Source: Roseateles aquatilis
Lineage (GTDB): Bacteria > Pseudomonadota > Gammaproteobacteria > Burkholderiales > Burkholderiaceae_C
Direction: 5' to 3'
Assembly: GCF_002205645.1 (NCBI RefSeq)
Contig: NZ_NIOF01000001.1
Location: forward strand, 1 to 64,000
Length of the DNA: 64,000 nucleotides
Part shown: one piece after another, positions 39,160 through 47,417 of the stretch
Position numbering within the stretch: the first letter of the stretch is position 1
How the letters are laid out: each line of letters opens with the position of its first letter
Notes under the pieces: generated by a model
What the model was told of the DNA's origin: nothing
The model's input: the letters and a program-made list of their open reading frames with translations, nothing else
The model's database searches: none
Translations under genes and position numbers: made by a program

Positions 39160-39185
39160 ATTCTATGCAGGCCGGTCCGGCCTGC
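39160..39185 (-). promoter_or_regulatory. parE -10 with adjoining 19-bp palindrome
   Basis: TAGAAT on the minus strand (39160-39165) is followed upstream, after one base, by GCAGGCCGGTCCGGCCTGC (39167-39185), a perfect 9+1+9 inverted repeat occupying the spacer and -35 area. The rest of the 340-base gap to the amidohydrolase gene shows nothing recognisable. Confidence 0.55.
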
Positions 39186-39496
39186 CGATGCTTCTCCCTC
39201 CCCAGATGGATTCGAGGGGATGCCGGGGGGATTCCAGCCCGCGGACGCGCACCAGCATTCCCCCGCCGCCACTCGAAGCCCCCCCTCGATGCCGTCGCAT
39301 CGCAAGCATTCGTCCGCGCCGCGCACGGATGCGGCGCGATGGCACGTCCGGTTACCTCCAGGAGGGGAATGGGCTTGTCATGCTGTCGTAGCATCCGCGG
39401 CTACTTTCCCGGGGAGGCCCGTGGCGCGACCGCGCCCAGGCCCGAGCTTGCGCGCCTGCGAGGGCGGCCCGGACGGACGACAACGGACACGGATTG

Positions 39497-41011
39497 ATGC
39501 ACGACTCGATGCACGGAATGCTGCGCGCGCTGGGCGCGGCGGCGATGGCGCTGGCGGCGGTCCTGGCGGGCCCCGCCCCGGCTCGCGCCGAGGATTACAA
39601 GGCCAGCCCGGCGATGGCGATGGAACTGCGCCATGCGCGCTGGTTCGACGGCGAGAAGCTGCAGAGCGGTTCGCTCTACGTCGAGGACGGGCGTTTCGTC
39701 GCCCAGCGCCCGCGCAAGGTCAACCGGCTGCTGGAACTGCGCGGACAGACGCTGGTACCGCCACTGGCCGACGCCCACAACCACAACCTGCAAAGCACCT
39801 GGGGCCTGGAGCGCTTCGGCCAGGACTACCTGCGCGACGGCGTGTTCTATGCCGCGATGCTGTGCGCCGACCCGGCCGCCGTGGCACCGCTGCGCGAGCG
39901 CATCGATCAGCCGGAAACGCCGGACGTGCTCTTCGCCACCGCCTGCATCACCTCGTCGGACGGCCAGCCGCTGGCGATGCTGCAGTCCGGCCAGCCGCCG
40001 ATGACGCTGGAGCAGATCGTCGACAAGGCGGTGCTGATCATGGACACGCCGGAGCAGGTCGGCCAGAAATGGCCGCTGATCCAGGACCGGCGCAGCGACC
40101 TGGTGAAGGTCATCATGAGCTATCACGACCGCCCCGAGTTGCGCCAGCAGCCGGAGCAGCGCGGCCGGCTCGGCGTGACGCCGGAGGTGGTCGCCGAGGT
40201 GGTCCGCCGCGCCCATGCCGAGGGTCGCCGCGTCGTGGTCCACATCGAGAGCGCCGCCGACTTCGAGGCCGCCGTGCGCGCCGGCGCCGACTTCATCGCC
40301 GAGTTGCCCGGCTACTTCCCGCAGCACGGCGAAGACCCCGAGACCCACCTGATCCCGCCCGCCGTCGCCGCGCTGGCCGCCGAGAAACAGATCGGGATCA
40401 TCACCGCAACCGTCGCGACGCGGCTGTTCCTGCCGGTGCCCGAGCTGCTGGCGCGCATCGAGGCCGTGCAGAAGCAGAACCTGGAGCGCCTGAAGGCGGC
40501 CGGCGCGCGGCTGCTGGTCGGCTCCGACCTGTTCACCGGCAACGCGTTGAACGAGGTCCATCACCTGGACCAGCTCGGCGTGCTGGACAAGGCGACGCTG
40601 TTGCGCCTGGCCGCCATCGACACGCCGCGCGCGCTGTTCCCTCAGCGCCGCATCGGCTGCTTCCAGCCCGGCTGCGAGGCCAGCTTCCTGGTGCTGGCGG
40701 GCAATCCGCTGGAGGACCTGGACGCGCTGGACAAGCCGCTGCTGCGCATCAAGCAGGGCCGCGTGCTGACGCAGCTGGAGGACGTCGCCGCCACGGCGGG
40801 CGACGCGGAGAACGCACTGAACGGCAAGGCCGGCGCGTCGTCCAAGGCCAAAAAGGCGACCGGCAAGAACGCGGGCGCCAAGGGCAAGGCCGGCGGCGCG
40901 ACCAAGGCCAAGCCGAGCTCGTCGGGTAAACCCGGAACAAGCGGCAAGGCGACCACGAAAAAGGCGACCACCGCCAAGGCCCAAGTCAAGAAGGCGTCAT
41001 CCAGCGCTTGA
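39497..41011 (+). CDS. Exported amidohydrolase with histone-H1-like lysine-rich tail
   Basis: The 504-residue protein has a signal peptide (about 1-31) and an amidohydrolase-superfamily body. The metal motif HNH lies at 94-96 (ADAHNHN), a His in VVHIES and an Asp in LLVGSDLFTGNA are further ligands, and SFLVLAGNPLEDLDAL is the usual closing strand. Residues 442-504 are a low-complexity tail of Lys, Ala, Ser, Thr and Gly with about 16 lysines and no acidic residue, like H1-type DNA-binding tails. The substrate is unknown. An ATG at 39497 was preferred to the TTG one codon upstream. The MFS gene follows 21 bases later. Confidence 0.82.
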   Translation: MHDSMHGMLRALGAAAMALAAVLAGPAPARAEDYKASPAMAMELRHARWFDGEKLQSGSLYVEDGRFVAQRPRKVNRLLELRGQTLVPPLADAHNHNLQSTWGLERFGQDYLRDGVFYAAMLCADPAAVAPLRERIDQPETPDVLFATACITSSDGQPLAMLQSGQPPMTLEQIVDKAVLIMDTPEQVGQKWPLIQDRRSDLVKVIMSYHDRPELRQQPEQRGRLGVTPEVVAEVVRRAHAEGRRVVVHIESAADFEAAVRAGADFIAELPGYFPQHGEDPETHLIPPAVAALAAEKQIGIITATVATRLFLPVPELLARIEAVQKQNLERLKAAGARLLVGSDLFTGNALNEVHHLDQLGVLDKATLLRLAAIDTPRALFPQRRIGCFQPGCEASFLVLAGNPLEDLDALDKPLLRIKQGRVLTQLEDVAATAGDAENALNGKAGASSKAKKATGKNAGAKGKAGGATKAKPSSSGKPGTSGKATTKKATTAKAQVKKASSSA

Positions 41012-41020
41012 CGAAGCCGC

Positions 41021-41026
41021 TACATT
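41021..41026 (+). promoter_or_regulatory. -10-like TACATT just before the MFS gene
   Basis: TACATT ends 6 bases before the ATG at 41033. The gene could instead be read through from the amidohydrolase gene. Confidence 0.3.
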
Positions 41027-41032
41027 GGCCGG

Positions 41033-42280
41033 ATGAGCGCCTCCCCCCTCTCTTCTTCCCGGCCCGCGCGCGCGTCTCCGGCCCTGACGATGCGGCAGGT
41101 ACTGATCTGCGGCGCCGCGATCGTCACGCTGTCGATGGGCATCCGGCACGGCTTCGGGCTGTGGCTGACGCCGATCACCGTCGACCGCGGCTGGACACGC
41201 GAGGCGTTCTCGCTGGCGCTGGCGGTGCAGAACCTGGCCTGGGGCGTGGCCGGACCGTTCGCCGGCATGCTGGCGGACCGCTTCGGCGCGCTGCGGGTGC
41301 TGATCGCCGGCGCGCTGTTCTACGCGGCGGGGCTGGCGCTGATGGCGGTGTCGTCGTCGGCGGCGGGCTTCCTGGGCAGCGCCGGGGTGCTGATCGGGCT
41401 GGCGCAGTCGGGCACGACCTACGCCGTGATCTATGGCGTCATCGCACGCAACATCGCGCCGGAGAAACGCTCCTGGGCGATGGGCGTGGCGGCGGCGGCC
41501 GGGTCCTTCGGGCAGTTCCTGATGGTGCCGGTCGAGAACTGGCTGATCGGCTACACCGGCTGGCAGAACGCGCTGTTCGTGCTGGCGCTGGCCGCCTGCC
41601 TGATCGTGCCGCTGGCCTTCGGCCTGCGCGAGCCGGCCCGGACCAGCGCCCACGGCGGCCCCCACCAGAGCATCGGCCAGGCCCTGCGCGAGGCCTTCGG
41701 CTACCGCAGCTTCCAGTTGCTGATGCTGGGTTACTTCGTATGCGGCTTCCAGGTCGTCTTCATCGGCGTGCACATGCCCAGCTACCTGAAGGACCACGGC
41801 CTGTCGCCGCAGGTCGCCACCTACGCGCTGGCGCTGATCGGGCTGTTCAACGTCTTCGGCACCTACGCGGCCGGCACGCTCGGCCAGCGCTTGCCCAAGC
41901 GCCATCTGCTGTCAGGCATCTACCTGCTGCGCTCGATTGCGATCGTGATCTTCCTGAGCGTGCCGCTGACGCCCGTCAGCGTCTACGTCTTCGCGGCGGT
42001 GATGGGGGTGCTGTGGCTGTCCACGGTGCCGCCGACCAACGCCATCGTGGCGCAGATCTTCGGCGTGCAGCACATGTCGATGCTGGGCGGCTTCGTGTTC
42101 CTGAGCCACCAGATCGGCAGCTTCCTGGGCGTGTGGCTGGGCGGCAAGCTGTATGACGCGACCGGCTCGTACGACGTGGTCTGGTACCTGGCGATCGGGC
42201 TGGGCGTGATGGCGATGCTCGCCAACCTGCCGGTGCGCGAGACCGCCATCCCGCGGCAGCCCCAGCCCGCCGCGGCCTGA
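41033..42280 (+). CDS. MFS transporter, oxalate/formate antiporter-like
   Basis: The 415-residue inner membrane carrier has twelve predicted TM helices. The first half carries GIRHGFGLWLTPITVDRGWTR and a GMLADRFGALRVL loop (the MFS D-R motif between helices 2 and 3); the second half has LGQRLPKRHLLSG at the equivalent place. The sequence belongs to the monocarboxylate/oxalate-formate-like branch of MFS, so an organic anion may be the substrate; this is inference. It directly follows the amidohydrolase gene and could transport its product. Confidence 0.9.
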   Translation: MSASPLSSSRPARASPALTMRQVLICGAAIVTLSMGIRHGFGLWLTPITVDRGWTREAFSLALAVQNLAWGVAGPFAGMLADRFGALRVLIAGALFYAAGLALMAVSSSAAGFLGSAGVLIGLAQSGTTYAVIYGVIARNIAPEKRSWAMGVAAAAGSFGQFLMVPVENWLIGYTGWQNALFVLALAACLIVPLAFGLREPARTSAHGGPHQSIGQALREAFGYRSFQLLMLGYFVCGFQVVFIGVHMPSYLKDHGLSPQVATYALALIGLFNVFGTYAAGTLGQRLPKRHLLSGIYLLRSIAIVIFLSVPLTPVSVYVFAAVMGVLWLSTVPPTNAIVAQIFGVQHMSMLGGFVFLSHQIGSFLGVWLGGKLYDATGSYDVVWYLAIGLGVMAMLANLPVRETAIPRQPQPAAA

Positions 42281-42354
42281 CAACGCCTGACACCGCGCGA
42301 GACCCCATGACGCCACGACACGCCGGCCACGCGCCCCTCCCCCAGGCGCCCCGC

Positions 42355-42489
42355 ATGAAACCCACCCGCCCCTGGCGCCGCGCCGCGGCCTGGACGGCGG
42401 CGCTGCTGGTGCTGGCGGCGGTGTTCCTGGCCTACACGCAGCCTTCGTTGATGCAGCAGATGGCAGACCGGCTCTGGGCCTGTTTCTGA
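42355..42489 (+). CDS. Small single-TM protein (44 residues)
   Basis: The peptide MKPTRPWRRAAAWTAALLVL... has a basic N-terminus, one TM helix (about 11-28) and a conserved-looking C-terminal end with QPSLMQQMADRLWACF. Similar short proteins ending in a Trp-x-Cys-Phe motif occur in Burkholderiales, as far as I recall, without known function. An in-frame ATG at 42307 would add 16 residues. It lies between the MFS and SDR genes on the same strand. Confidence 0.55.
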   Translation: MKPTRPWRRAAAWTAALLVLAAVFLAYTQPSLMQQMADRLWACF

Positions 42490-42580
42490 CCCGGTACCGG
42501 TTCTTGCCCCTTCACTCCCGGCCCCGTTCCAGGGAACGGCCAGCCTCAGCAACCCACACCCCGAAGAGGGCGGAGACAAC

Positions 42581-43384
42581 ATGGTCGTGATCATCACCGG
42601 CGCCTCGGATGGCATCGGCGCCGAACTGGCGCGTCAATGGGCGCGGCGCGAGGGAGCCAAGCTCTCGCTCGTGCTGGCGGCGCGCAGCGTCGACAAGCTG
42701 GCCGCGGTGGCGGCGCAGTGCGAGGCGCTGGGCGCGCGCACGCTGGTGCAGCGCTGCGACGTCGAGTCGCAGGAGGACTGCCAGGCGCTGATCCACGCCG
42801 CGCTGGGCGCGTTCGGCGCCATCGACGTGCTGGTCAACAACGCCGGCATGTCGGCGCACGCGCTGTTCGACCAGGTCAAGGACCTGGCCTGGTACCAGCG
42901 CCTGATGCAGATCAACCTGTGGGGCTCGGCCTGGTGCACGCAGGCGGCATTGCCGGCGATCAAGGCCAGCCGCGGCCGGATCGTGGCGGTGTCCAGCCTG
43001 GCCGGGCTGCTGGGCATCCCGGGCCGCACCGCCTACAGCGCCAGCAAGTTCGCGATGACCGGCTTCTTCGAGGCGCTGCGCACCGAGGTCGCGCCGCACG
43101 GCGTCAGCGTGACGATCGCCTACCCGGGTGTCGTCGACACGCAGATCCGTTATCGCGGCTTCAACGCGCAGGGGCAGGCGTCCGGGCTGAGCAGCCTGGA
43201 CGAGCGCGGCGCGATGACGGTCGAGGAATGCGCGCGGCTGATCCTGGACGGCACGCTCGCCCGCGAGCGCGACATCGTCATGACCGCCAAGGGCAAGCTG
43301 GGCCGCTGGCTGAAGCTGCTGGCGCCGCGGATGGTGGACCGGATGGCGATGAAGGCGCTCAAGAAGGAGCAGCGGCCCGCATGA
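42581..43384 (+). CDS. Short-chain dehydrogenase/reductase
   Basis: The 267-residue SDR has the classical Rossmann motif TGASDGIGAELA (5-16), NNAG (about 87-90), catalytic Ser in VSSLAGLLG, YxxxK as YSASK (about 150-154) and the PGVVDT block after it. It would use NAD(P)H to oxidise or reduce a hydroxyl or keto group; the subgroup resembles YqjQ-like and DltE-like oxidoreductases and the substrate is unknown. Its stop overlaps the start of the methyltransferase gene by 4 bases (ATGA), indicating coupling. Confidence 0.9.
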   Translation: MVVIITGASDGIGAELARQWARREGAKLSLVLAARSVDKLAAVAAQCEALGARTLVQRCDVESQEDCQALIHAALGAFGAIDVLVNNAGMSAHALFDQVKDLAWYQRLMQINLWGSAWCTQAALPAIKASRGRIVAVSSLAGLLGIPGRTAYSASKFAMTGFFEALRTEVAPHGVSVTIAYPGVVDTQIRYRGFNAQGQASGLSSLDERGAMTVEECARLILDGTLARERDIVMTAKGKLGRWLKLLAPRMVDRMAMKALKKEQRPA

Positions 43385-44079
43385 GCGCGACCGCCCCACC
43401 CTCCTCCGCGCCGCCGACCCCGCGGGCGCATGGTGCCAGCGCCCCGAGCGACTGGGTGCTGCGCTGGTCGCAGGCCTGGCGCGACCGCCCCGGCGCGACC
43501 GCGCTGGACCTGGCCTGCGGGTCCGGCCGCCATCTGCGGCTGCTGGCCGGCGCCGGGCTGCACGTCACCGGCGTGGACCGCGACGCGGCGGCGCTGGCGG
43601 CACTCGCCGCGCAGGCGCCGGTGCCGGACGGCGACGGCCCCACCGGGCTCGTCGAGCTGGTGGAGGCCGACATCGAGCAAGACCCCTGGCCCCTGGGCGA
43701 ACGCCGTTTCGACCTGGTCGTCGTCACCAATTACCTGTGGCGCCCGCTGCTGACGCGCATCGGCGAGACGGTGGCGCCGGGCGGCTGGTTGCTTTACGAA
43801 ACTTTTACTGATGGCCAGCAGACGATCGGGCGGCCGTCCAGGCCCGATTTCCTCTTGCGCCCCGGTGAATTGCTCGGCGCCTTCGACGGACTGCGCATCG
43901 TGGCTTACGAGGACGGTTTCCTCGACGCCTCGCCGGGTGACGCGACGAGCGGCGGGGTGGGCGGTGCGGTCAACGGGCGCCACGTCCAGCGCGTTGCTGC
44001 CGTTCGCGAAAGCCGGCCGCCCGAGACCCCGTCCGGGAGCCCTTCGCCTGGGGTCTACCCGCGTTATCGACTGCTCTGA
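43381..44079 (+). CDS. Class I SAM-dependent methyltransferase
   Basis: The 232-residue protein has a disordered Pro/Ala-rich start (1-20) and a Rossmann-type methyltransferase domain. Motif I is ALDLACGSGRHLRLLAGAG, motif II ends at GVDRDAAAL and FDLVVVTNYLWRPLL covers motif IV. A variable insertion near 190-200 precedes the last strands. It resembles TehB-like or UbiE/Tam-like small-molecule methylases; the substrate is unknown. Coupled to the SDR gene by a 4-base overlap; dapA begins 61 bases later with its own candidate promoter. Confidence 0.85.
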   Translation: MSATAPPSSAPPTPRAHGASAPSDWVLRWSQAWRDRPGATALDLACGSGRHLRLLAGAGLHVTGVDRDAAALAALAAQAPVPDGDGPTGLVELVEADIEQDPWPLGERRFDLVVVTNYLWRPLLTRIGETVAPGGWLLYETFTDGQQTIGRPSRPDFLLRPGELLGAFDGLRIVAYEDGFLDASPGDATSGGVGGAVNGRHVQRVAAVRESRPPETPSGSPSPGVYPRYRLL

Positions 44080-44111
44080 ACGCGGAGCCCCGGAAGCGCG
44101 TGCCGCTTCAG

Positions 44112-44117
44112 TAGAAT
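44112..44117 (+). promoter_or_regulatory. Candidate -10 of dapA
   Basis: TAGAAT followed by CCGCCGATC, about 23 bases before the dapA ATG, which has its own AGAGGA Shine-Dalgarno sequence. Confidence 0.45.
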
Positions 44118-44140
44118 CCGCCGATCCAGAGGAATCCTGA

Positions 44141-45022
44141 ATGAACGCAATTGTTGGCAGCATCGTCGCGCTGGTCACGCCGATGCATGAAGACGGCCGC
44201 ATCGACTTCGATGGGCTGCGCGGCCTGATCGACTGGCACCTCGACCAGGGCACCGACGTGATCGGCGTCGTCGGCACCACCGGCGAATCCCCGACCGTGA
44301 CGATGGAAGAAAACCGCGAGGTCATCCGCGTCGCCGTCGAACACGTCAAGGGCCGCAAGCCCGTGCTGGCCGGCACCGGCGCCAACTCCACCGCCGAGGC
44401 CATCGAGCTCAGCCGCTACGCCAAGCAGGTCGGCGCCGACGCCACGCTGTCGGTCGTGCCCTACTACAACAAGCCCTCGCAGGAAGGCATCTACCAGCAC
44501 TTCAAGGCGATCGCCGAAGCGGTGGCCATTCCGATGATGCTGTACAACGTGCCCGGCCGCACGGTCGCGGACATGGCGCCCGAGACCGCACTGCGCTGCG
44601 CCTCGCTGCCTGGCGTGTTCGGCGTCAAGGAAGCCACCGGCAACATCGAGCGCGCCGCCTGGCTGATCAAGAACGCGCCCAAGCACTTCGGCATCTATTC
44701 CGGCGACGACGGCACCGCCATCGCGCTGATGCTGCTGGGCGGCCGCGGCCATGTGAGCGTCACCGCCAACGTCGCGCCCAAGGCCATGCACGAGATGTGC
44801 CTCGCGGCCATCGAAGGCCGCGTGCGTGAAGCCACCGAGCTGCACTTCAAGCTGCTCGGCCTGCACAAGCAGTTGTTCTCCGAGCCCAGCCCGGCCCCCA
44901 CCAAATGGGCGCTGAACCAGTTGGGCCGCTGCGGCAATCACTTGCGCCTGCCCCTGACGCCGCTGACCGGTGCCGGCCAGCCGCTGGTCGAGGCTGCCAT
45001 GCGCGAAGCCGGCCTGCTCTAA
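44141..45022 (+). CDS. dapA: 4-hydroxy-tetrahydrodipicolinate synthase
   Basis: The 293-residue TIM-barrel lyase condenses pyruvate with aspartate semialdehyde in the lysine/diaminopimelate pathway. GTTGES (46-50), [11 protein letters not shown] (106-116), Tyr135 in LYNVPGRT and the Schiff-base Lys163 in GVKEATGN are all present. The length matches E. coli DapA. An AGAGGA precedes the ATG. bamC follows 94 bases later, the usual order in Burkholderiales, linking cell wall precursor supply with outer membrane assembly genes. Confidence 0.97.
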   Translation: MNAIVGSIVALVTPMHEDGRIDFDGLRGLIDWHLDQGTDVIGVVGTTGESPTVTMEENREVIRVAVEHVKGRKPVLAGTGANSTAEAIELSRYAKQVGADATLSVVPYYNKPSQEGIYQHFKAIAEAVAIPMMLYNVPGRTVADMAPETALRCASLPGVFGVKEATGNIERAAWLIKNAPKHFGIYSGDDGTAIALMLLGGRGHVSVTANVAPKAMHEMCLAAIEGRVREATELHFKLLGLHKQLFSEPSPAPTKWALNQLGRCGNHLRLPLTPLTGAGQPLVEAAMREAGLL

Positions 45023-45116
45023 TCACGGCCGGCGCCTGCCTCGTCGGCTGTCCGCATTTGCTGTTCCCATTCGTTTTCCTGCCAGCGGCCCCGGGCCGCA
45101 GTGAACTACCTCGGAG

Positions 45117-46292
45117 ATGTCTAGCGTGACTCGTTCCCTTATCGAAACCGGCGCCTCCACCCCGGTGCGCGTGGCCTGCCTGATGGCGGTGGCCTCGCTG
45201 ACGGCGTGCAGCACGTTCGACAGCATGACCTCCGGCGACAAGGTCGACTACCGCACCCAGGCCCGTCAGACGACCGGCCTGGACGTGCCGCCCGACCTGA
45301 CCCAGCTCCCGCGCGAGAACCGCCCCACCGGCCCGATCAGCGCCGCGCAACTGGCCGCGCAACCGACGGCGCAGCGCCAGGTCGTTTCGGCCGGCTCGCC
45401 CAACTCGATCGCGCTGGACAAGGCCGGCGTCGTCGAATACCAGCGCCTGGGCAATGCCCGCTGGCTGCACAGCAGCCTGCCGCCAGAACAGCTCTGGCCG
45501 CAGATCAAGGCCTTCTGGCAGGAACGCGGCCTGGTGGTCGAATCGGAAGATCCGGCTGTCGGCGTGATGGAAACGAACTGGGCCGAGAACCGCGCCAAGC
45601 TGCCGCAGGATTTCATCCGCAAGACGCTGGGTTCGCTGCTGGATTCGATCTACTCGACCGGCGAGCGCGACAAGTACCGCACCCGCCTGGAACGCAACGA
45701 CAAGGGCGGCACCGACATCTACGTGACGCATCGCGGGATGGTGGAGGTCTATACCAACTCCCAGCGCGACGAAACCGCCTGGCAGCCGCGGCCGTCCGAT
45801 CCGGAGATGGAATCCGAGATGCTGTCTCGCCTGATGCTCAAGCTGGGCGGCAAGGAAGACGACGCCAAGGCGCTGGCCACCGCCAAGCCCGAGGCGCAAC
45901 CCGGCCTGACCGACACCGGCCGCGCCGGCCCCGTGCCGCGCTCGCTGGCCGAGGTGCCCGACCAGTTGCAGATCAACGAGGACTTCGACCGCGCCTGGCG
46001 CCGTGTCGGACAGTCGCTGGACCGCCACGGCTTCACCATCGAGGACCGGGACCGCAAGCAGGGCCTGTTCTTCCTGCGTTACGCCGACCCCAACCAGGCC
46101 GGCAAGGAAGAACCGAACTTCTTCCAGAAGCTGTTCGGTGCCACCGGCTCCGCCTCGGCCGTGCGTTATCGCGTGTCGGTCAAGTCCGAAGGCAGCAAGT
46201 CGACGGTCAGCATCCTGGACGACAAGGGCCAGCAGCAGACCAACGAAATGGCCAAGCGCATCCTGCAACTGCTGATGGAAGACATCCGCTGA
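45117..46292 (+). CDS. bamC: Outer membrane assembly lipoprotein BamC
   Basis: The 391-residue lipoprotein has a signal peptide with lipobox SLTAC, so Cys31 is the lipidated residue. An extended N-terminal strand that contacts BamD (DYRTQARQTTGLDVPPDLTQ) and two helix-grip domains follow, the second starting near QINEDFDRAWRRVGQSLDRHGF. BamC is part of the BAM complex that inserts beta-barrel proteins in the outer membrane. The ATG at 45117 touches its GGAG; a GTG at 45126, 9 bases after that GGAG, may be the true start. A strong terminator follows. Confidence 0.93.
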   Translation: MSSVTRSLIETGASTPVRVACLMAVASLTACSTFDSMTSGDKVDYRTQARQTTGLDVPPDLTQLPRENRPTGPISAAQLAAQPTAQRQVVSAGSPNSIALDKAGVVEYQRLGNARWLHSSLPPEQLWPQIKAFWQERGLVVESEDPAVGVMETNWAENRAKLPQDFIRKTLGSLLDSIYSTGERDKYRTRLERNDKGGTDIYVTHRGMVEVYTNSQRDETAWQPRPSDPEMESEMLSRLMLKLGGKEDDAKALATAKPEAQPGLTDTGRAGPVPRSLAEVPDQLQINEDFDRAWRRVGQSLDRHGFTIEDRDRKQGLFFLRYADPNQAGKEEPNFFQKLFGATGSASAVRYRVSVKSEGSKSTVSILDDKGQQQTNEMAKRILQLLMEDIR

Positions 46293-46331
46293 GGCGGCGA
46301 CTTAACCGTACGGCATCAGTTTGCGCCAAAC

Positions 46332-46358
46332 AAAACGCCACCCTCGGGTGGCGTTTTT
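46332..46358 (+). terminator. Terminator of bamC
   Basis: ACGCCACCC, a two-base centre and GGGTGGCGT, followed by TTTT, about 40 bases after the bamC stop. Confidence 0.88.
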
Positions 46359-46430
46359 CATTGCTTCGCAGGAACCGGCAATATCCAATCGAATATCTCC
46401 GGTCGGTCACCCCACGCAGAAACAAACGAG

Positions 46431-46465
46431 CAAAGAAAAAGCCGCAAGGGCGAACCCATGCGGCT
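46431..46465 (-). terminator. Terminator of the small lipoprotein gene
   Basis: On the minus strand AGCCGCA and TGCGGCT flank a 12-base loop and are followed by TTTTCTTTG. It lies 25 bases beyond the lipoprotein stop codon. Confidence 0.85.
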
Positions 46466-46489
46466 TCTTCAGGACGAAAAAAGATCGTC

Positions 46490-46684
46490 TTAGTTGCTGG
46501 CGGCCGAAGCGGGAGCCGAAGCGTCCGAGGCAGCCGAAGCTTCCACGGCAGGCGCCGAAGCTTCCACGGCGGGAGCCGAAGCTTCCGGAGCCGGGGTCGC
46601 CACGGGAGCGGCTTCTTCCTTCTTGCCGCAAGCGGTCAGTGCAACAGCGGCCAGCAGGGAGGCCATCAGGATCGACTTTTTCAT
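46490..46684 (-). CDS. Small Ala/Glu-rich lipoprotein
   Basis: The 64-residue peptide has a lipoprotein signal (MKKSILMASLLAAVALTAC) with Cys19 as the lipidation site, then GKKEEAAP and a repeat region made of EASAPAV and EASAAS units, ending SAASN. The mature part is about 45 residues, probably extended and disordered, and tethered to a membrane. Function is unknown. GAGGA is 6 bases before the ATG. It has a leader of over 100 bases with two palindromes and its own terminator, which points to an independently controlled, well expressed gene. Confidence 0.78.
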   Translation of the reverse strand: MKKSILMASLLAAVALTACGKKEEAAPVATPAPEASAPAVEASAPAVEASAASDASAPASAASN

Positions 46685-46717
46685 ACTTGTCCTCAAGTAA
46701 CTTTTAGACGAACAATC

Positions 46718-46731
46718 AATTACCGGTAATT
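46718..46731. promoter_or_regulatory. 14-bp palindrome upstream of the lipoprotein gene
   Basis: AATTACCGGTAATT is a perfect palindrome, 34 bases before the lipoprotein ATG. It is AT-rich in a GC-rich genome and could be a repressor site or RNA hairpin. Confidence 0.45.
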
Positions 46732-46815
46732 AATGAAGTCGTACCAGAGTACGAGTACGAGCTTCAGCAGACCAAGACGTGAGAAACCTCGAGCGCTTCC
46801 CTCGCCTAGCCCGCA

Positions 46816-46847
46816 ATTATAGCCACCAGTTTGTAATCTCCTTACAA
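46816..46847 (-). promoter_or_regulatory. Candidate lipoprotein promoter with inverted repeat
   Basis: TATAAT on the minus strand (46816-46821) is the best -10 of the window. Upstream, TTGTAAGGAGATTACAA (46831-46847), a 6+5+6 inverted repeat, covers the -35 area and the stop codon of the preceding gene. No standard -35 is present at 17 bases. Confidence 0.45.
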
Positions 46848-47363
46848 CCCTAGGGTGCTGCTGGCGAACGATGTGGCAGACCGTTGCTCAATTGCGTCAA
46901 ACCACTCACGTGCCATGGCTTCTTCCCGTGCGTCGCGCAGGCTGAGCGAGGCGCGCACGGGCGTCCACAACTTCATCACCAGCAAGCCGGGTGCCAGCAC
47001 CACGCCCTGCGGAGAAGGCTGGCTGCGCTCCAGGGCGTCCGCCGGATCATAGGCGCCGGCGGTGATCACGTGATCGTGGAACTGGCGCCACTGGACGAAA
47101 CGAGGATGGACACGGCGCAGCGGTTCGTAGTCGGTCGCCAGCAGGTGCAGGCGACGATGCGGCAGGGCCCACCGGCTGAGCGCCTCCAGCAAGGCCGGAT
47201 CCGACAGCGGCCATGTGGCGAAGTCCGCATCCAGCCAGCACAGCTCCCGGCCGCCCTGCTCCGCCGCGAGCAGCAGCGCTTGCCGCAGCATTTTCCGAAC
47301 TTCCTCGGCCGATTCGACGATGCCGGCTTGCGGCTCTTGAGGCGCGGTGGATTCGAGCGACAT
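46842..47363 (-). CDS. Conserved-looking protein of unknown function after roxA
   Basis: The 173-residue cytoplasmic protein is not recognised. It has an Ala/Leu-rich helical first half (ESAEEVRKMLRQALLLAAEQ, then LCWLDADFATWPLSDPALLE), a middle RRLHLLATDYEPLRRVHPRFV and a C-terminal VMKLWTPVRASLSL. The alternating strand/helix pattern suggests a compact alpha/beta fold, perhaps phospholipase D-like, but no catalytic motif is evident. GGAGAT 8 bases before the ATG at 47363 supports the start. It begins 54 bases after the roxA stop on the same strand, so it is probably co-transcribed with it. Confidence 0.65.
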   Translation of the reverse strand: MSLESTAPQEPQAGIVESAEEVRKMLRQALLLAAEQGGRELCWLDADFATWPLSDPALLEALSRWALPHRRLHLLATDYEPLRRVHPRFVQWRQFHDHVITAGAYDPADALERSQPSPQGVVLAPGLLVMKLWTPVRASLSLRDAREEAMAREWFDAIEQRSATSFASSTLGL

Positions 47364-47417
47364 GGCGGGGATCTCCTGTTGCGTGCGAAACGGACGAGGC
47401 AAAAACCAGGCAGGCGA

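Noticed and set aside
39167-39185. Palindrome as terminator of an upstream gene
   Set aside because: No T-run and no gene ending there on either strand; it adjoins the parE -10.
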